DNA of 64,000 nucleotides. It comes from Hormiphora californensis (taxonomy: Eukaryota > Ctenophora > Tentaculata > Cydippida > Pleurobrachiidae). Under the pieces are notes generated by a model that was not told the DNA's origin, searched no databases, and worked only from the letters and a program-made list of their open reading frames with translations. The stretch is from NCBI GenBank assembly GCA_020137815.1, contig CM035351.1, positions 7,891,743 to 7,955,742 on the forward strand, in the 5' to 3' direction. The position numbers and the translations under genes were made by a program. Shown here in pieces: positions 36,023 through 49,100 of the stretch. Numbering within the stretch: the first letter of the stretch is position 1; every line of letters starts with the position of its first letter.

Positions 36023-39000
36023 CCCTGAGTGACCACATTTACTATTACTTATACTACTACTTGGAGTTTATACTATTACTAGTCCCCTATTAAACTATTG
36101 ATCACTGTTCTCTAAAGTGGAGAACGTACTGTAAACATATAAAATTTCCTTTCACGTGATAGCTCCGTTTTGATACTACACAACAGTATAGAATTTGATT
36201 GGCCGATTTCAATCAACCTGCACATATATAAAAAATGGAATTCCCAACTGCATCTCTCTTTGATAAAGACACACCATTTTCCCAATACTATATCAATCTA
36301 CAATCTCTCTCTAACCTATTCTCTATATTTACAGAGTAAGATCCCCTCTCTCTCCGTTATAGTTTAACTATCCCACTCTGCATCCTAGTCTCTCTTTGTA
36401 ACCCCTCACTCAGACACGGGGGATTGACACGATCTGTGAGCCAGGATTGAATGGGGCCACCCCGCCACCCCCCGTGCTATGATACCATTTTGTTGTTGTA
36501 ACTTTACTAAATTTACAGAACTTTAACTAACTTTTGTAGAAGCCATGCATTCTATAGTACTACTTGTCTTATATTCATGGCGTGTTTCGGACTATTCAAT
36601 ATGATATCGTATTGATATAATTCTGTTTATGATACGAATAAGAAGTCATAATTGCATGAATAAATATTTTATTCCCTGTTCCGATCCGGAAAACTACTTC
36701 GAAAATCATTGTTTTATTACACTGCTGCTCCTCCTGCTGGGATACATGGAATATGCAGCTGAACATCATTATACACCGACATGAACACCTGAAGTAGCAC
36801 CCTATACTTTGTTGAGTATACTCAACAACCCCTATAACTCGGCTATAGAATTCCCCTGTTTTTAGTTAAAATTACAGTAGGTAGGCCACTAGTTTGATTA
36901 GGGGGACTCTCGGCGATCCTGCACATGATATCAAAACCTCAGTCAACACCACCTGTCCCTTAGGAATTACTAGGCTGGGTTTATTAAAATTATTTACCTA
37001 ATCTCAACTTCCGTCAAATATTCCCTTCTTTCGTCGCTACCTTGGCACTTATATTAATTTACTTGAACAAAAAGCAATTTAAGCTCTTTCATGCCTTCCT
37101 CTCTGAATGTCACAGCTACACATATCTCTCGAGTGGTTGTTGGGGGGAAATATAATTCCAAGCTGATTATACTACTTTCCAAGAAGATACACTGCACTTG
37201 TTTCAATAGTGATCTCACATGGTGTTATCAGTAACACGATGTTGTCTCTCTTTGTGGCAGCTTGGCTCGCTTTGAAAGCTTTTCTCAGTGTACTGTGTCA
37301 TTTTGGGAGACACGGTTTAGATCGGAGACACGCACCACTTGGTGATTAATAATTTAGATTAACGGCTAGCCATGTGGTTAATGGGCGCCACCCCGCAGTC
37401 AGACGGTATAATGACCCCTCCTCCACACGTGGTCTTCAACAATCTACCATGCGTCTCTCTGATATTCCTTCCAGCCGGTCAGTTAACAGCCTGATTCTTT
37501 TTGTAAACTTCCACTAAAGCGTCTCAATCCATTAGTATTGCTCCTTAGAGGTCAGCACCGCACAAGAGCACCGCACTTGGTATTTTCATTAATAGCACCG
37601 CTCAGGAGTAAGATAGAGGTCTGGTTTTTTCGCTAAAAGGAAATTTGAACACCGGACCATCTGCAGAGTATATGAAAATCAACCCCCGGCTGTTATGTTA
37701 ATGTATCGGAATCTTTGATTGAAAAATTTTGGTCGGACGACCAGTTAAAAAAAACAAGACCCTATAGGGGAAAACAAAGCGATCATCAGTTAGTTGAGTA
37801 AAAGTCTTTGATATAGTGGTTTCTGCAAATTCACAAACGACACTAACCTATTTATTTCTTTGACATGAGCCAAGCCCTGCACTATGTCAAAAGAAAGACT
37901 TCTGACGAACGACTTCTGACGTTGTATGGTGCATGATCCGCCTCAGCCTGAGAGATAGTAGAGAGAGGAGGGAGAGACGAGCAGAGATAGAGGACAGGAG
38001 AGACAGGAGACATGAGAGGAGAAAGAGGAGGGGAAAAGAGAGAGAGAGATGATCTTGAGGAGAGAGCGAGAGAGAGAGAGGATCCGAGAAAAAAGAAGAG
38101 AGAGAGAGAGAGAGAGGGGGGGGGAGAGGGCGGGGGGAGAGGGAGAAATAGAGAAGAGATTAGAGAAAGATAGATATCATACGGGGGGTCACCAAACGGG
38201 TGTTCAACCAACGGGCTTTCTAGTAGTTCAAAACAAAGGAAAGCACACCGCAAAATTTATCAATTCAGGCAACACAAAGGACTGATGAGGGTTGTTGGAA
38301 ATTTTAATGGTACGTTCTCGAAGCATATTTATTTTGAATTATATTGTGGATTGTTCTTGCGAAGTGCACATAGACGAGAGATATTTCGGCGCCCGTTCTT
38401 TGGTATAAGATACTGAGGACAGGGCATATAGTTAAGAGCTTTATAGAGCTGATGATATCTAAGACAAATTACAAAGCGGTGTTAGCTCTCAAATCACAAG
38501 AAGCTAGAACCGTCCCCAGTTGGTACAGATGATAAGACTCTGATGGGCGCCTCCCTTCTTCCTATTTAGTGTTGGGTGAGTTGTGCGCAAAGACTATGTG
38601 CAGGCATCCATGATCATAAGCTATTGTACACTAAGACTAACAACATTGTACCAATCCCCAACAAAAGATCATATTAGATCATGCCAACACAACAATTTTT
38701 CACTCAATTCCCCAAAAAGATTCTATTAAGATCCGTTGCACGCAAGCGAGAGATCAGTTGTGAACGGGTGCCCAGCCCTGTCAGATTTCTTAGTATTGAT
38801 TCTGTATTACCACCTCAAATAGCAGTCCTCTCGTTCTTCTGCATTGGGGCTCCAGCTGTAGAATTAAAGCTAACAAAACAACACACATTGATTAAAGAGA
38901 TTAGAGTCCAACGAGCCCAATTTAATACTAGCTTTTATTAAAATCAAGCTTATAAGTATAGATATGTTTACTTAGTTTAGTTTGTTAGTGAGTAACACTA

Positions 39001-42000
39001 ATGTTACCCCACCGTATGACACATCTCAACAAAAAACTCGACTTCTGACATTTAAATCTAGGAAGTAGCGCGTCTCTCGCCTCTGCACCGCTCTGACTCC
39101 CCCAAATCGTCGATCGTTCTCTCTCTTCTCTCGTCTCTCCATCATATCGTCTCTTGACCAAGAGAATCACCATATACCCAAACAAAAGTTCTGTTGTAAC
39201 AACCCCCCGATTAGATCTTATGCTTTGAGAGAGAGAGAGAGAGAGAGATTGTACTAGAACAATACGAGGATTAAGTTGGGGCGGATCGATCTATTAAGTA
39301 AACTATTGGGCGGCTCAATGAAGGCTGTCAAACGCGATGGGGGCTCGGGGACCAAAGTAAATACTTCAGTCTCTGTAGTACCTTAACATTCTTACGTCAT
39401 GCAACTTATTGTATATATCTCTCTTTCTAATCGTCTCTCTATCTATATCGTATATATCTCTTTGCTCTATATATATCCTAATATCTATCTCTATATATAA
39501 AAAGCGGGCACCGTTCTGGTTGAACATCCATGTTTGTCTTTTTGTTCTTACCTTCATCTTCCCCCATGACAATGCGCTCTTTTTCGCCGCCCGTCTTGGT
39601 GGCGCTAACCTTTGGTTTCTCGGTTGTTCTCTGGTTGCTATCTTTTGGCCTGGTACGCCAACGCCGCTTTTGGTATGGTTTCCCCGCCATCGTTGCCCGC
39701 CCCCTCCCTTTTTCCCTCCCTTTGTTTTTTATACCACCAGTCTCGATTTGCACGGGGTTTATGTTTTTTTCTTTTCCGCCTTTTTTTGACCTCTAATAAA
39801 ACAATACCAAACATGCGGCCACCCCAATTTTTGATGAGACCCCGAGCCCGAAAGCAAAGGTAAAAGCACATAGAGTTGGAGGCCTCGCGACCCGAAGAGA
39901 CATGATTTACACGACCCGTCTTCCTTCACTCCCCGTCCTGATGCCACCCCCGCCCCCTCGTGAGTCTGTGAGGAGGGAAGAGAGAGTGGAACGACCTAAT
40001 TCAAACAAAAGAAATTTCCCCCGCTTTGTAACATCCAAACCGTTTTCCGACGTGATAGACCGATTACGCCGAAGTATACCGCCAGACCACTCGCCCGGTT
40101 TGGGATCCGCCAGGAGAAGGGCAGGACCAGTCGTCAGGGCGGTGGGTAGGGTGGGCTAGACTGTGAATTAGGGGACAAGTCAAACACAACATTCTTTAGT
40201 GGGTGGTTGTGGCGATGGCGGACCTGCGACAAGCGCCGACAACCATGAAGGGGACCCTATCCGAATATCCCACCCCGTATATATTAACCTGTTTAGGTTC
40301 CCCCTACGAGCTCTCCCCACCTCCCATCCACTATTGCACTTTTTCCCCCCCCCGCTTTAGCAGATAGCTGAAATCCTCGTGATCTGTTGAAACCCAGTGT
40401 GTGATTTTTGTGCAAATAGGCACATTATTTTTAGTGGAGGGATTAGAAATAGCGAGACAGCAGCAGCGCCTGTCTTCCTCCTCCACCCTCCACCCTCCCC
40501 GCTCTCCTAACCCTCCTTTTTCAGCCTCCCTCTTTTTCTTCCTTCTTCCTTCTTCCTATATCCTCATTTCCTTTCCTTCAAGGCCCGGCCCGATCCCCTT
40601 GCCCACTACTAGTTCCTCCTCTACAGCATCTCGCGAGCGAGCTTTTTCTTCCTTTTCTCGCTATTTTTTCACTTTTTGAGTCATGGCGTTTTATATTCTT
40701 TATAGAGCCACCTTTTCCTCGTTTTGTTCACTTTAATTTTTTGTTTGAACGTTGGTTTTTAAAAAATGTTCACGATCCGGCCAAAGAACATGGTTATCTA
40801 AGTATGCGGTGAAAGATCCTCAGTCCCCAATTTCTTCTCCTCTTTTTGGTTTTTGAAACAATATAATTAAATTTATAATCCAGTGATTCGTTAGCGGCAT
40901 TTTTTTATGCTTCGTATTCTCGCGTCTCTCTCTCTCTTATCATTCTATCTCTCGACACTCGAGCGCGGTCTTGCGTCGTAGTCGTGTTATCTACTCTCTC
41001 TCCTCCTGTTTTTTCTTACACTCTTTGTCCTCCGTGTCCGGTTCTCCTCTGTCTTCTCTTTCTGTCCTCTCATCCTCTTTCGGCTCTATGTTCCTTACAG
41101 CTCTGTCTTTGTTCTCTCCCTCTTCCCTCCTCGCCACCTCTTGCTCTCCTCTCTTCTCTCTCTCCATCTCTCTCATCCTCTATCCTCACCCCTTCTCTTT
41201 CACAGCTGACCCATACGAATGGTGCACGGTGATCGTTCTCACAGACGATCTTGGGTTACCACACTTGACAACCCCCTTGGCACCCTGTATAAATAGGTTA
41301 AGTGGATATTTCTTATTCACTCTATTTATCTCCCTTCTACCACACATCTAACTCTCTTCTCACTTATTTCATCTCCTCCTTTGCTCCTTCTCTCACTCCA
41401 TGCCCACTATCCAGCCACCCCACGGGTCCACAGGAAAATCCATCTCACAGTAAAGTGCTAATCGCACTACTACTGGCTCAAATCAAGCTGGGGAGTTGTT
41501 AAGCTAAAAAGGTGATTCACTAAATGCACTGGGCTCTAAAAAACTTGTTAGAAGTGTGTGCCATCACGCTAAGAACCTGTGTTTTTAGAAGCTAGATGAT
41601 AGCAACCATATGGCTTATTTGAGGCAATCAAACTATATCACACTTCAATACGTAGCTAGAACCGCATCAAACTAGTGACTGAGAAAGAGAGAAAGAGATG
41701 TCCCTTGTCCAGAGTGAACAAATTCTTTTCCCTTCCCCCCGAAATAGAACAGGCATAATTAAAGAATTATGCCGTTTCCTAGCTACGAACAAAAGGCCTG
41801 GGTTGAGCCACGTAGATAATCGTTGGAAAACTATTTCAGATTTCATCACTAATAAAAGCATGGAACATCCTCAGACAGCGTGCAAAGGACGTAAAGAGAA
41901 ACCGTTTATCATGGCCAGAAGGAAAGCTCCATCAAAAACCCACTCTTTGCGCTAATTATAATGCACCTTTATGTTTTCTACAAATTTCCAAAATTTCATG

Positions 42001-42636
42001 CTTCTATCACAAAAAACGTGCCGAATCCTTGTCTAGCTAAACCGTCTTTCGTGTGCCCGCCCGCAAAATACAAATGTAAGGGTTAGAACATAACAACTGA
42101 ATCCTATGTGGAGATGACAAGAAAATCGAGCTCGTTTTCGGTTGGTGGGTTCAAAATTAGATAGAGCAGCCGTTGTTGCTGTAGTCACCGCACCACAATA
42201 TTTGTAACTAAATGTATTATTTGCTATCTTTCTTTTATACCATCACGTACGCTGTGAATAATGTATGAGATAACGAAGCGCTTCGAGTTCGGGGATGGTT
42301 ATTATTCATTAGCAGCTCTAAAAAGATAGCTTGGGCATCAGAACATCTTTTGAGATGCAAATACAGTGCAATATTTAGGTGCCGGCAGGCACCTCCGACC
42401 CAATTTTTTTGTAACTTAACTGTTTGCTGAGCGTTATCTTTTCAAAAGAATTCATTTATTCATTTGTTGTACAAGCCGCACCCAACGGATATGGACCTAA
42501 AGCATTACATAGGCATATAATAAATATTTGGCTGTTTGGTTGTTTGGCGTTTGACGCAAATTTTATGGGGTCCGTGGCCACTGGAGCGGTAACTGAATTG
42601 GGACTGAATTATTAAAATTTATTCGATAATAATATT

Positions 42637-42855
42637 TCTAATTCGGGGCCTGGCAAGGCCCCCCGACCCGAATATAACCCAAACTCAACCCATCCCCCCT
42701 AAAACATCCCCCCTAAAACTAAAACAACGGGGCCGAGCCGACAGGCAGATGAAAAAAAACCATAACCATAACCATTCGGGGCCTGGCAAGGCCCCCCGAC
42801 CCGAATATAAACCAAACTCAACCCATCCCCCCTAAAACAACGGGGCCGAGCCGAC
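42637..42855. repeat. Two-copy local duplication with GC-rich hairpin
   Basis: A unit starting CGGGGCCTGGCAAGGCCCC and continuing through CAACCCATCCCCCCTAAAAC and GGGGCCGAGCCGACAGGC occurs twice, about 134 bases apart. GGGGCC and GGCCCC form a short stem. Confidence 0.8.
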
Positions 42856-43136
42856 AGGCCCTTAATACCAGATGAAAAAAAACATAAAACCATAACCATA
42901 AACCATAGATATTTTTAGAGTGAAAGTTTTGAAGCCCCCTGAAGTAGTAGAGGTTTTCTAGGGCTCGTTGGAAAGCTCTCGAGGTCCCGCGACGTATAGG
43001 GGGTGTGGCGATGGCCATTCCCAAACCTATAAGGGGTAGGACGCGAAAAACAGTCAAAATAAGGGGTATGCAGATCTCTGCAATTAGAAGGAGTAGAAAG
43101 GTGTTCTAGGGTGCGTTCGAAATCTCTCGAGGTGCT

Positions 43137-43240
43137 GAAGTAATTGGAATGTAATTGGAAGGAATTACATGTAATTGGAAGTAATTACATGTAATTACAT
43201 GTAATTAAAGGGTAATTACATGTAATTAAAAGGTCTAAAT
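43137..43240. repeat. TAATTACATG tandem repeat
   Basis: Repeated TGTAATTACA and GTAATTGGAA units, a short degenerate satellite just outside the channel fragment. Confidence 0.75.
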
Positions 43241-43375
43241 GACTCCAAATGACAATTTAAACATATTTTGACATATTTGGAGGCCCTGAGACCAGCGGGT
43301 GGCCAAATTTAATCCGGTTTCGGGTCGGCTGACGTAAAAACTCCGCGTTTTGGTCGAGATATATTATACACTAAC

Positions 43376-44298
43376 TTGAATAGCTTGATCACTCGGAAGA
43401 TCCTAAACAGCCGGAGAATCCTCCCTGAATCAAAGAAGGCCATCTTTGACATGAAGAGTTGAGCGTAGAAGGGAAGGAGAGATAGGAAATCAACTATATT
43501 CTGCCCGTTAGTTAGAAATCCCTTCACACTAGGCCACGTGATAGCCCGGATAATCAGATCAATGGAGAAGAACCCTGCTATACATACATCCATCCAGTAC
43601 AGAAAGGGGTACATGATGTGGTCTGGGTTGGTAAAGGCTGGGTTGTAGGCTGGCTCTGTCTCCAGTATAAACGAGATGATACTGATTGTGATGAACACAA
43701 TGTCCACCCCAGCCCATATCCCGGCTGCTGTAGTACTGCTGGGGTCGACCAGGAACAAGTGGATTCTAGCTTTGAGGGTGTTGGGTATGGGCACAAAGTC
43801 ATTCCTCTTGGCAGTGGGCTCTACCTTCTTGGGCTGGAGACCCCAGTACTCCAGCTCCTTCTCTATGAGGCGGGTATCTAGTTCGGTTGGGAACTTCATC
43901 TTGCCTGTCTGATAGAATGTCGATATGAACTCAAATACTGTCCTGTTCCTGAAGGAGAGAGAGAGGGCGGGGTGTTATAATTTATGTGGTTTAGGACCCG
44001 GGGTTGTAACAATTAAAATACTGCGGTCTCTGCACAGTACTGAATTTAAAAAATGTCACAAGCAACATGGGGAAGAGTTGCTGACTAAGGGGTGGAGTAT
44101 TATCTGTATTTTTTAGTGATCTACCTGTCAAAGAAGTATGAGTTGAGGGATGGTTCATAGTGTTCTTGGAGTCTGGTGGGGGATGCCAGGAGAGAGTCAG
44201 GGTGTAGCTGGAGATCAGCTGTGTGAAGGTAGAACTTACCACCAGACACATTTACACAGATCAGGGGAGAGTTAATTGGGGCTCTCTTGTGACCGTTC
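43376..44298 (-). CDS. Shaker-type voltage-gated potassium channel, T1 domain to S4 only
   Basis: Two minus-strand exons: 44125-44298 and 43376-43948, joined AG|G, about 249 residues. The first encodes the front of the T1 tetramerisation domain (ICVNVSGGKFYLHTADL, SYFFD), the second its end (RNRTVFEFISTFYQTGK). Then come S1 (near IVFITISIISFILETEP), S2 with the charge-transfer pair in FFSIDLIIR, S3 (NIVDFLSLLPFYAQ) and an S4 with six basic residues every third position (RILRLFRIFRVIKLFK). This is the voltage sensor of a Kv1/Shaker-family channel opening a K+ pathway on depolarisation. The exon ends at a GTTAGT donor inside the S4 end. The pore (TVGYG), S6 and C-terminus were not found downstream, nor was the exon holding the start. 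Either the gene continues with long introns, is truncated, or the assembly is broken here. Confidence 0.85.
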
Positions 44299-46157
44299 CT
44301 GAAAATACAGGGGACTTGTGTTAGTAGGGTGACTGATAGTTTCCCCTACCCCTCACATAATTCTACAGTCTAAACGTCACCCCTCTACATGAGGGGATCC
44401 GGGAACCTCACTCCCAATTAGTCCCAACTAATAACCTGTTCCAGTCGGAAGCAGCATTTGACTGAGTAACACTTCGTGCCCCGACATTCATATCTTAACA
44501 AGCTGAATAAGACTTTTGGAAGAAGAATAACAGATTCAAACAATAATACTACAACTGTCAACTAATTGCCTATTATTTTCCTTCTTCCGCTATAATTATA
44601 GCATATATATAACTACCATTCTAGTTAGTGTCCTATGAAGCGAAACGAAGTGATATAAAAGGTACAGTAATATAAAAAAAGTTACAATGCGGGTATCGGT
44701 CGAATTGGCAGTCACTATCTTTCTATCTTTAACTTGCAATTTATTGAGCCCACAATGATTACTGTGACACGTCACACTACAAAAATATTAGCCTTTAGTA
44801 CTGACCAGTGATTGTCGTACAGAGATAGATAGGACAAGATAGAGAGAGCGGGGGAGAGCGAGAGAGATAGATAGGATAAGATAGAGAGAGAGATAGGATA
44901 AGATAGAGAGATAGTAGGATAAGGTAGAGAAAGGGAGATGGAAAGGAGGGAGTTAGGGTAGAAAATTGCCGCTTTCCACCTGACGTAAATAAGCCTGAAC
45001 ATCTAGAGGGAGACAATAATTAGAAATATACGCATAACAATTAAAAAAAAAGAGAGAGGAAAAAAGATAGGCAACTTTAGAATTAGTAGATTGGGTAAAT
45101 AGACACAGAAAGAGGAATTGTCTCCAGCACTTGTTGACTACAACAATTCAGCACTATAATGCAATCCTACAAGTAACAAGAATATATCATCACGACCTGT
45201 ATCAACTGTGTGACGGCGAAGACTCAAAATTGCAGAAGAGAGGGAGAGAGAGAATATTAGAAAGAGGAAATAAAGAATCAAAAATGAAGGAATGCCAAGT
45301 TAGCTGGGGTTTTCTCCCGCTAACAATTGATGATTTTAATGCGCCAATTACCACGTCACTGCACGTACCGAGACCCCCCCTAGTTATGCACATGACACAT
45401 TCCGGTGCTAATTAGCGTTAATTAGTTGGGAATGTGGTGGGGCCATGGGCATTTATCCAATTCACACGTGGTCAACGCATTAATGATACATGCGTTTCTG
45501 TGGCTTGAGGTACGTGCTGGCAATCTTATTCAGTTGCTTAGGAGATGCTGTGCTACCAAGGGGAGAGATGCATTAAATTCTCTCACGCCGGTTATCTCGG
45601 AACAGGAAAGTAAAAGTGAGGTCGATTAATATGTAGTGGTAACCAAATTAACGCATAAACATTCATACCAATCATAAACCATTAAACCAGTTTGATCTCT
45701 CTCCATTTTCCCTCTCTTCCTCTCTACCAGACATCAGTTATTCTGCGGATAATTTATTTCTCATATCAACTTACCAGGAAGAACCAGACGATCCAAGACT
45801 CCCCCATATTGCCACTAATTGACCGGTCTTGGAACCAGACGACCAATTATTGATCCTCCAGAGATGAACTGTTTATCCTGGCTAGACATAGCAGCTAGGG
45901 AGAGAAATAGTGAGATTTTAGATATATGAAATAAATCTTATTTAATGAACATTTAGTGTTAATTGATTTAATTACACGAATTAAGTAAGTTCCATAATCA
46001 CTAAGAATATGTAACAGACTACAACACGAAATCGTAGCTCTATGACATCTATAAATTGTAAAATAGAACTATCAGGATCTCAGAGAGAGAGAAAGAGATA
46101 TTATGGTAAAAGAGTCCTCCTTTTCCACCGACAAAAGGCAGCTAAAGTTACTCCTCA
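44299..46157. other. Spacer upstream of channel exons
   Basis: Should contain the first exon of the channel, which I could not place. A GA/GATA-rich block lies at 44820-44955. A candidate short ATG exon near 45775-45810 (minus strand, with a GTAAGT donor) ends in phase 0, incompatible with the channel exon. Confidence 0.4.
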
Positions 46158-49100
46158 CTACGTCTTGTCCTGTTCCTTGGATGACTCAGAGTGCCCGTAC
46201 ATATTGGAAGGTATGGGGATCATGTCTTGTTGTACATAGAAGCGAGGCATGTACATTGCTGCTGCTGCCGCTGCCGCTGCCTGGTTCCCGCCTCCTGGAG
46301 ACGCTGCAGAGGAAGTAAAGTGTTAGTAACTAGGAGTTACTAGGTCAGAGTTTGCGGGTATAGGCCCGGATATAGGGGTGTCAGGTTATAACCTACCAAA
46401 TATTCCCTTTCTCATTGCCTCGATTCGTCTCTCCAACTCCCTCCTCTCCCCAGTAATGGGGGATGACTCCTTGAACTGTTGCTGTTGCTGCTGCTGGGAG
46501 TGGGCCTGTTGGGCCTGCTGTTGTTGCTGTGCTTGTTGCTGCTGCTGGAGGTGCTGTATCAACATGGGGCCCAGACTCCTCCATAGCTCAGGATTCACCT
46601 GGTTCAACTGGTTCAGCTGATCTGCATACGATCTGAGATGCTGCTGTTGTACCAACTGATAAAAGAGAGGGGTGTTACACAGGATAGATAGAAGGGGGTA
46701 TGCTTGGGAATTTGTGACTAGTGGTTGTATAAATCACTTTCTATCACCCTATCTAAATTCAGAAAGACTATGAAACCTCACCTGTTGTATCTGGGCGGGT
46801 GATGCAGCAGAGTGGGCGGCAGCAGCAGCAGCAGCTAGTTCCTGGGCCTGTAGCAGCCTCTGCCTGTTCAACTCCTGCATTCCAGGTGGTCCCCCTCCCT
46901 CCGCTAGAGATCTAGCTATCTGTTGCTCCAGCTGCTGCTGACTATAATTCCTGATTTCAGCAGCACTAACAGCGGCCGCTCTCTGCTCAGCTGCTGCCCG
47001 CTGTTCTGCAACTGCTCTCTGTTCAGCAACTCTTTGTTCAGCCACTCTTTGTTCAGCAGCCGCTCTCTGCTGCTCGGCGGCTCTCTGCTCCGCTGCTGCC
47101 CGCTGCTCAGCGGCTCGTTGCTGCTCTAATCTCTGCTGTTCTGCTCGTTGTTTCTCCGCCATTGCTTGCTCTGCAACATGTACTTGTTGCTGTTGTAGGG
47201 CCTGTACTTGTTGAAGTGCCGCCCTCTGTCTCTGTTCCATATAGTGCTGCTCAGCCTTCCTCTGGTGCTGCTCCACCAGCGCATTAGCAAGGGTTCTCTG
47301 TTCCAGAACACTCCTCTGTTGGTCTATAATGTTGTTCAATTCCTCAGTGCGGGGTATTATAGAACCAGATTTGAACTGGGAGAAAGCAGATCCACCCGAC
47401 CAGGCTGATCCACCTGGGATAGTACGCTTCTCCGGGTGGAACGCAGAGCGAACCGAAGCAGACCTGAAAGTGAAAATATGAGATGTGTATATCAGATTTA
47501 GGGAGAATATAGTTGAACTTTTCGAACGAAGTTTTAGGAGACAGATACAGACCGAGTGCGGAGTGGGATATGTACTACATACCTCGCTTGTCCCTGTTGT
47601 TGCGCCTGCTGCTGCTGTGCTTGTTGAGCTTGTTGTGCTTGCTGTTGCTGCTGAGCCTGTTGCTGTTGCTGTTGCAACCCCTGAACCATCTGTAGAAACT
47701 GTTGCTGTTGTGCAGCAGTGGAACGTTCCTTTCCTGACTTTCCTTTACCCCCGGCACCCTGGTGGTGGTCCACAACTGAAACAAAGAGAGATGAAACATA
47801 CCGGTTAAATCACCATAGCAACCCACCATAGCAACCTACTATAATAGCAACCTACTATAATAGCAACCTACCATAGCACCCTACCATAGCAACAGCTACC
47901 ATAGCAACCTACCATAGCAACCTACCATAGCAACAGCCACCATAGCAACCTACCTCTAGTAGTTGTTTTAGGACTGGTAGTTTGTTGTTGTTTTAGCCGC
48001 ACCACATTTCTTTGTTTCTGCTGCATGGCAGCAGCCTGCTGGGCCTGGTGGTGCTGCTGCTTCTGTACAGCCTGCTGCTGGATACCTTGTAGCAGCCTTA
48101 TCGCCTCATGCGGCTTGTTCGGATCTGTGTAGGGAAGGAAGGTATTATATCAGTAACTCATCCAACTATTAGCAGGTAACTATTAGATGACTATGGTTGG
48201 TAACTATGGTTGGTAACTATGGTTGGTAACTATGGTAACAGCTCACGTACAGTTGGCAGGTATGCTGGCTAGTTGTTGAGCCATGTGAGGGTTCAGACTG
48301 GCAGCCAAGAAAGTCTGGGCCAGGGTCTCCTGTAGTGTCTCTTGTAGAGTCTGGTCCTTCTTTATCTGGGCCTGGTCCTTAGCCTTCCTCTTCCCTGCAT
48401 CTTCAGTACCGTTCCGCCTGAAGAATGGGACGATAGTAGAGACAGAAAGTATGACTAGCAAAGTCAGAAAGTGTGACTAGCAGAGACAGAAAATGTGACC
48501 AGTAGAGACAGAAAGTAGAGACAGTGACTGTCTGGTAATGAGCACTGTGATGTAGTTACTCACGCCACGGTGGTGACAGTATAGGGGGTCTCCTCACTAA
48601 AATCATAACAGATGGGAAGATCCCCAGAAGAAGAGGAAGAGGGGGGTCTACTGGCACCCTTCTTCCTGAGATCCTGATCCCCTCCACCCTCCTCTGCATC
48701 GTCAGTCTCACTTCCTGCAGTAGGGGGTTCTGCGCTACTGTTTAATAGAACTTCACTCGGAACCATGGAAAATAGAGATGATATACCGAACATCATCATG
48801 ATTCAGTCATGGTTTGACTAACTCCTTGTTTCATTTTTGTAACTAGTCAGTAGTCATGACAACTAGAGAGAGCTCTAGAGTCACTAGTCATGACAACTAG
48901 AGAGAGAGTCACTAGTCATGACAACTAGAGAGAGAGTCAGTAGTCATGGAAACTAGAGAGAGAGTCAGTAGTCATGACAACTAGAGAGAGAGAGTCAGTA
49001 GTCATGACAACTAGAGAGAGAGAGAGTCAGTAGTCATGACAACTAGAGAGAGAGTCAGTAGTCATGACAACTAGAGAGAGAGTCAGTAGTCATGACAACT

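Larger units (their letters stand above)
33672..43375. other. Ten-kilobase gene-poor region, partly low complexity
   Basis: No exon with convincing borders and family signature was found. The region includes CT and GA tracts (34320-34475, 35966-36018, 38040-38160), pyrimidine-rich blocks (39540-39780, 40470-40680, 40920-41420) and local duplications (42637-42850). The upstream gene (33373) and the channel gene (43376) both lose their 3' exons at its edges, so missing or misjoined sequence is likely. Confidence 0.5.

Noticed and set aside
41698-41955. 85-codon + strand frame
   Set aside because: Composition is plausible but there is no motif, no splice context and the surroundings are gene-free.
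45775-45895. Possible first exon of the potassium channel (MGESWIVWFFL then GTAAGT)
   Set aside because: It ends in phase 0, while the first recognised channel exon needs two bases from its predecessor; joining them creates a stop.
46378-46620. Cysteine-rich + strand frame
   Set aside because: It is the antisense of the polyglutamine (CAG) blocks in the corepressor-like gene.
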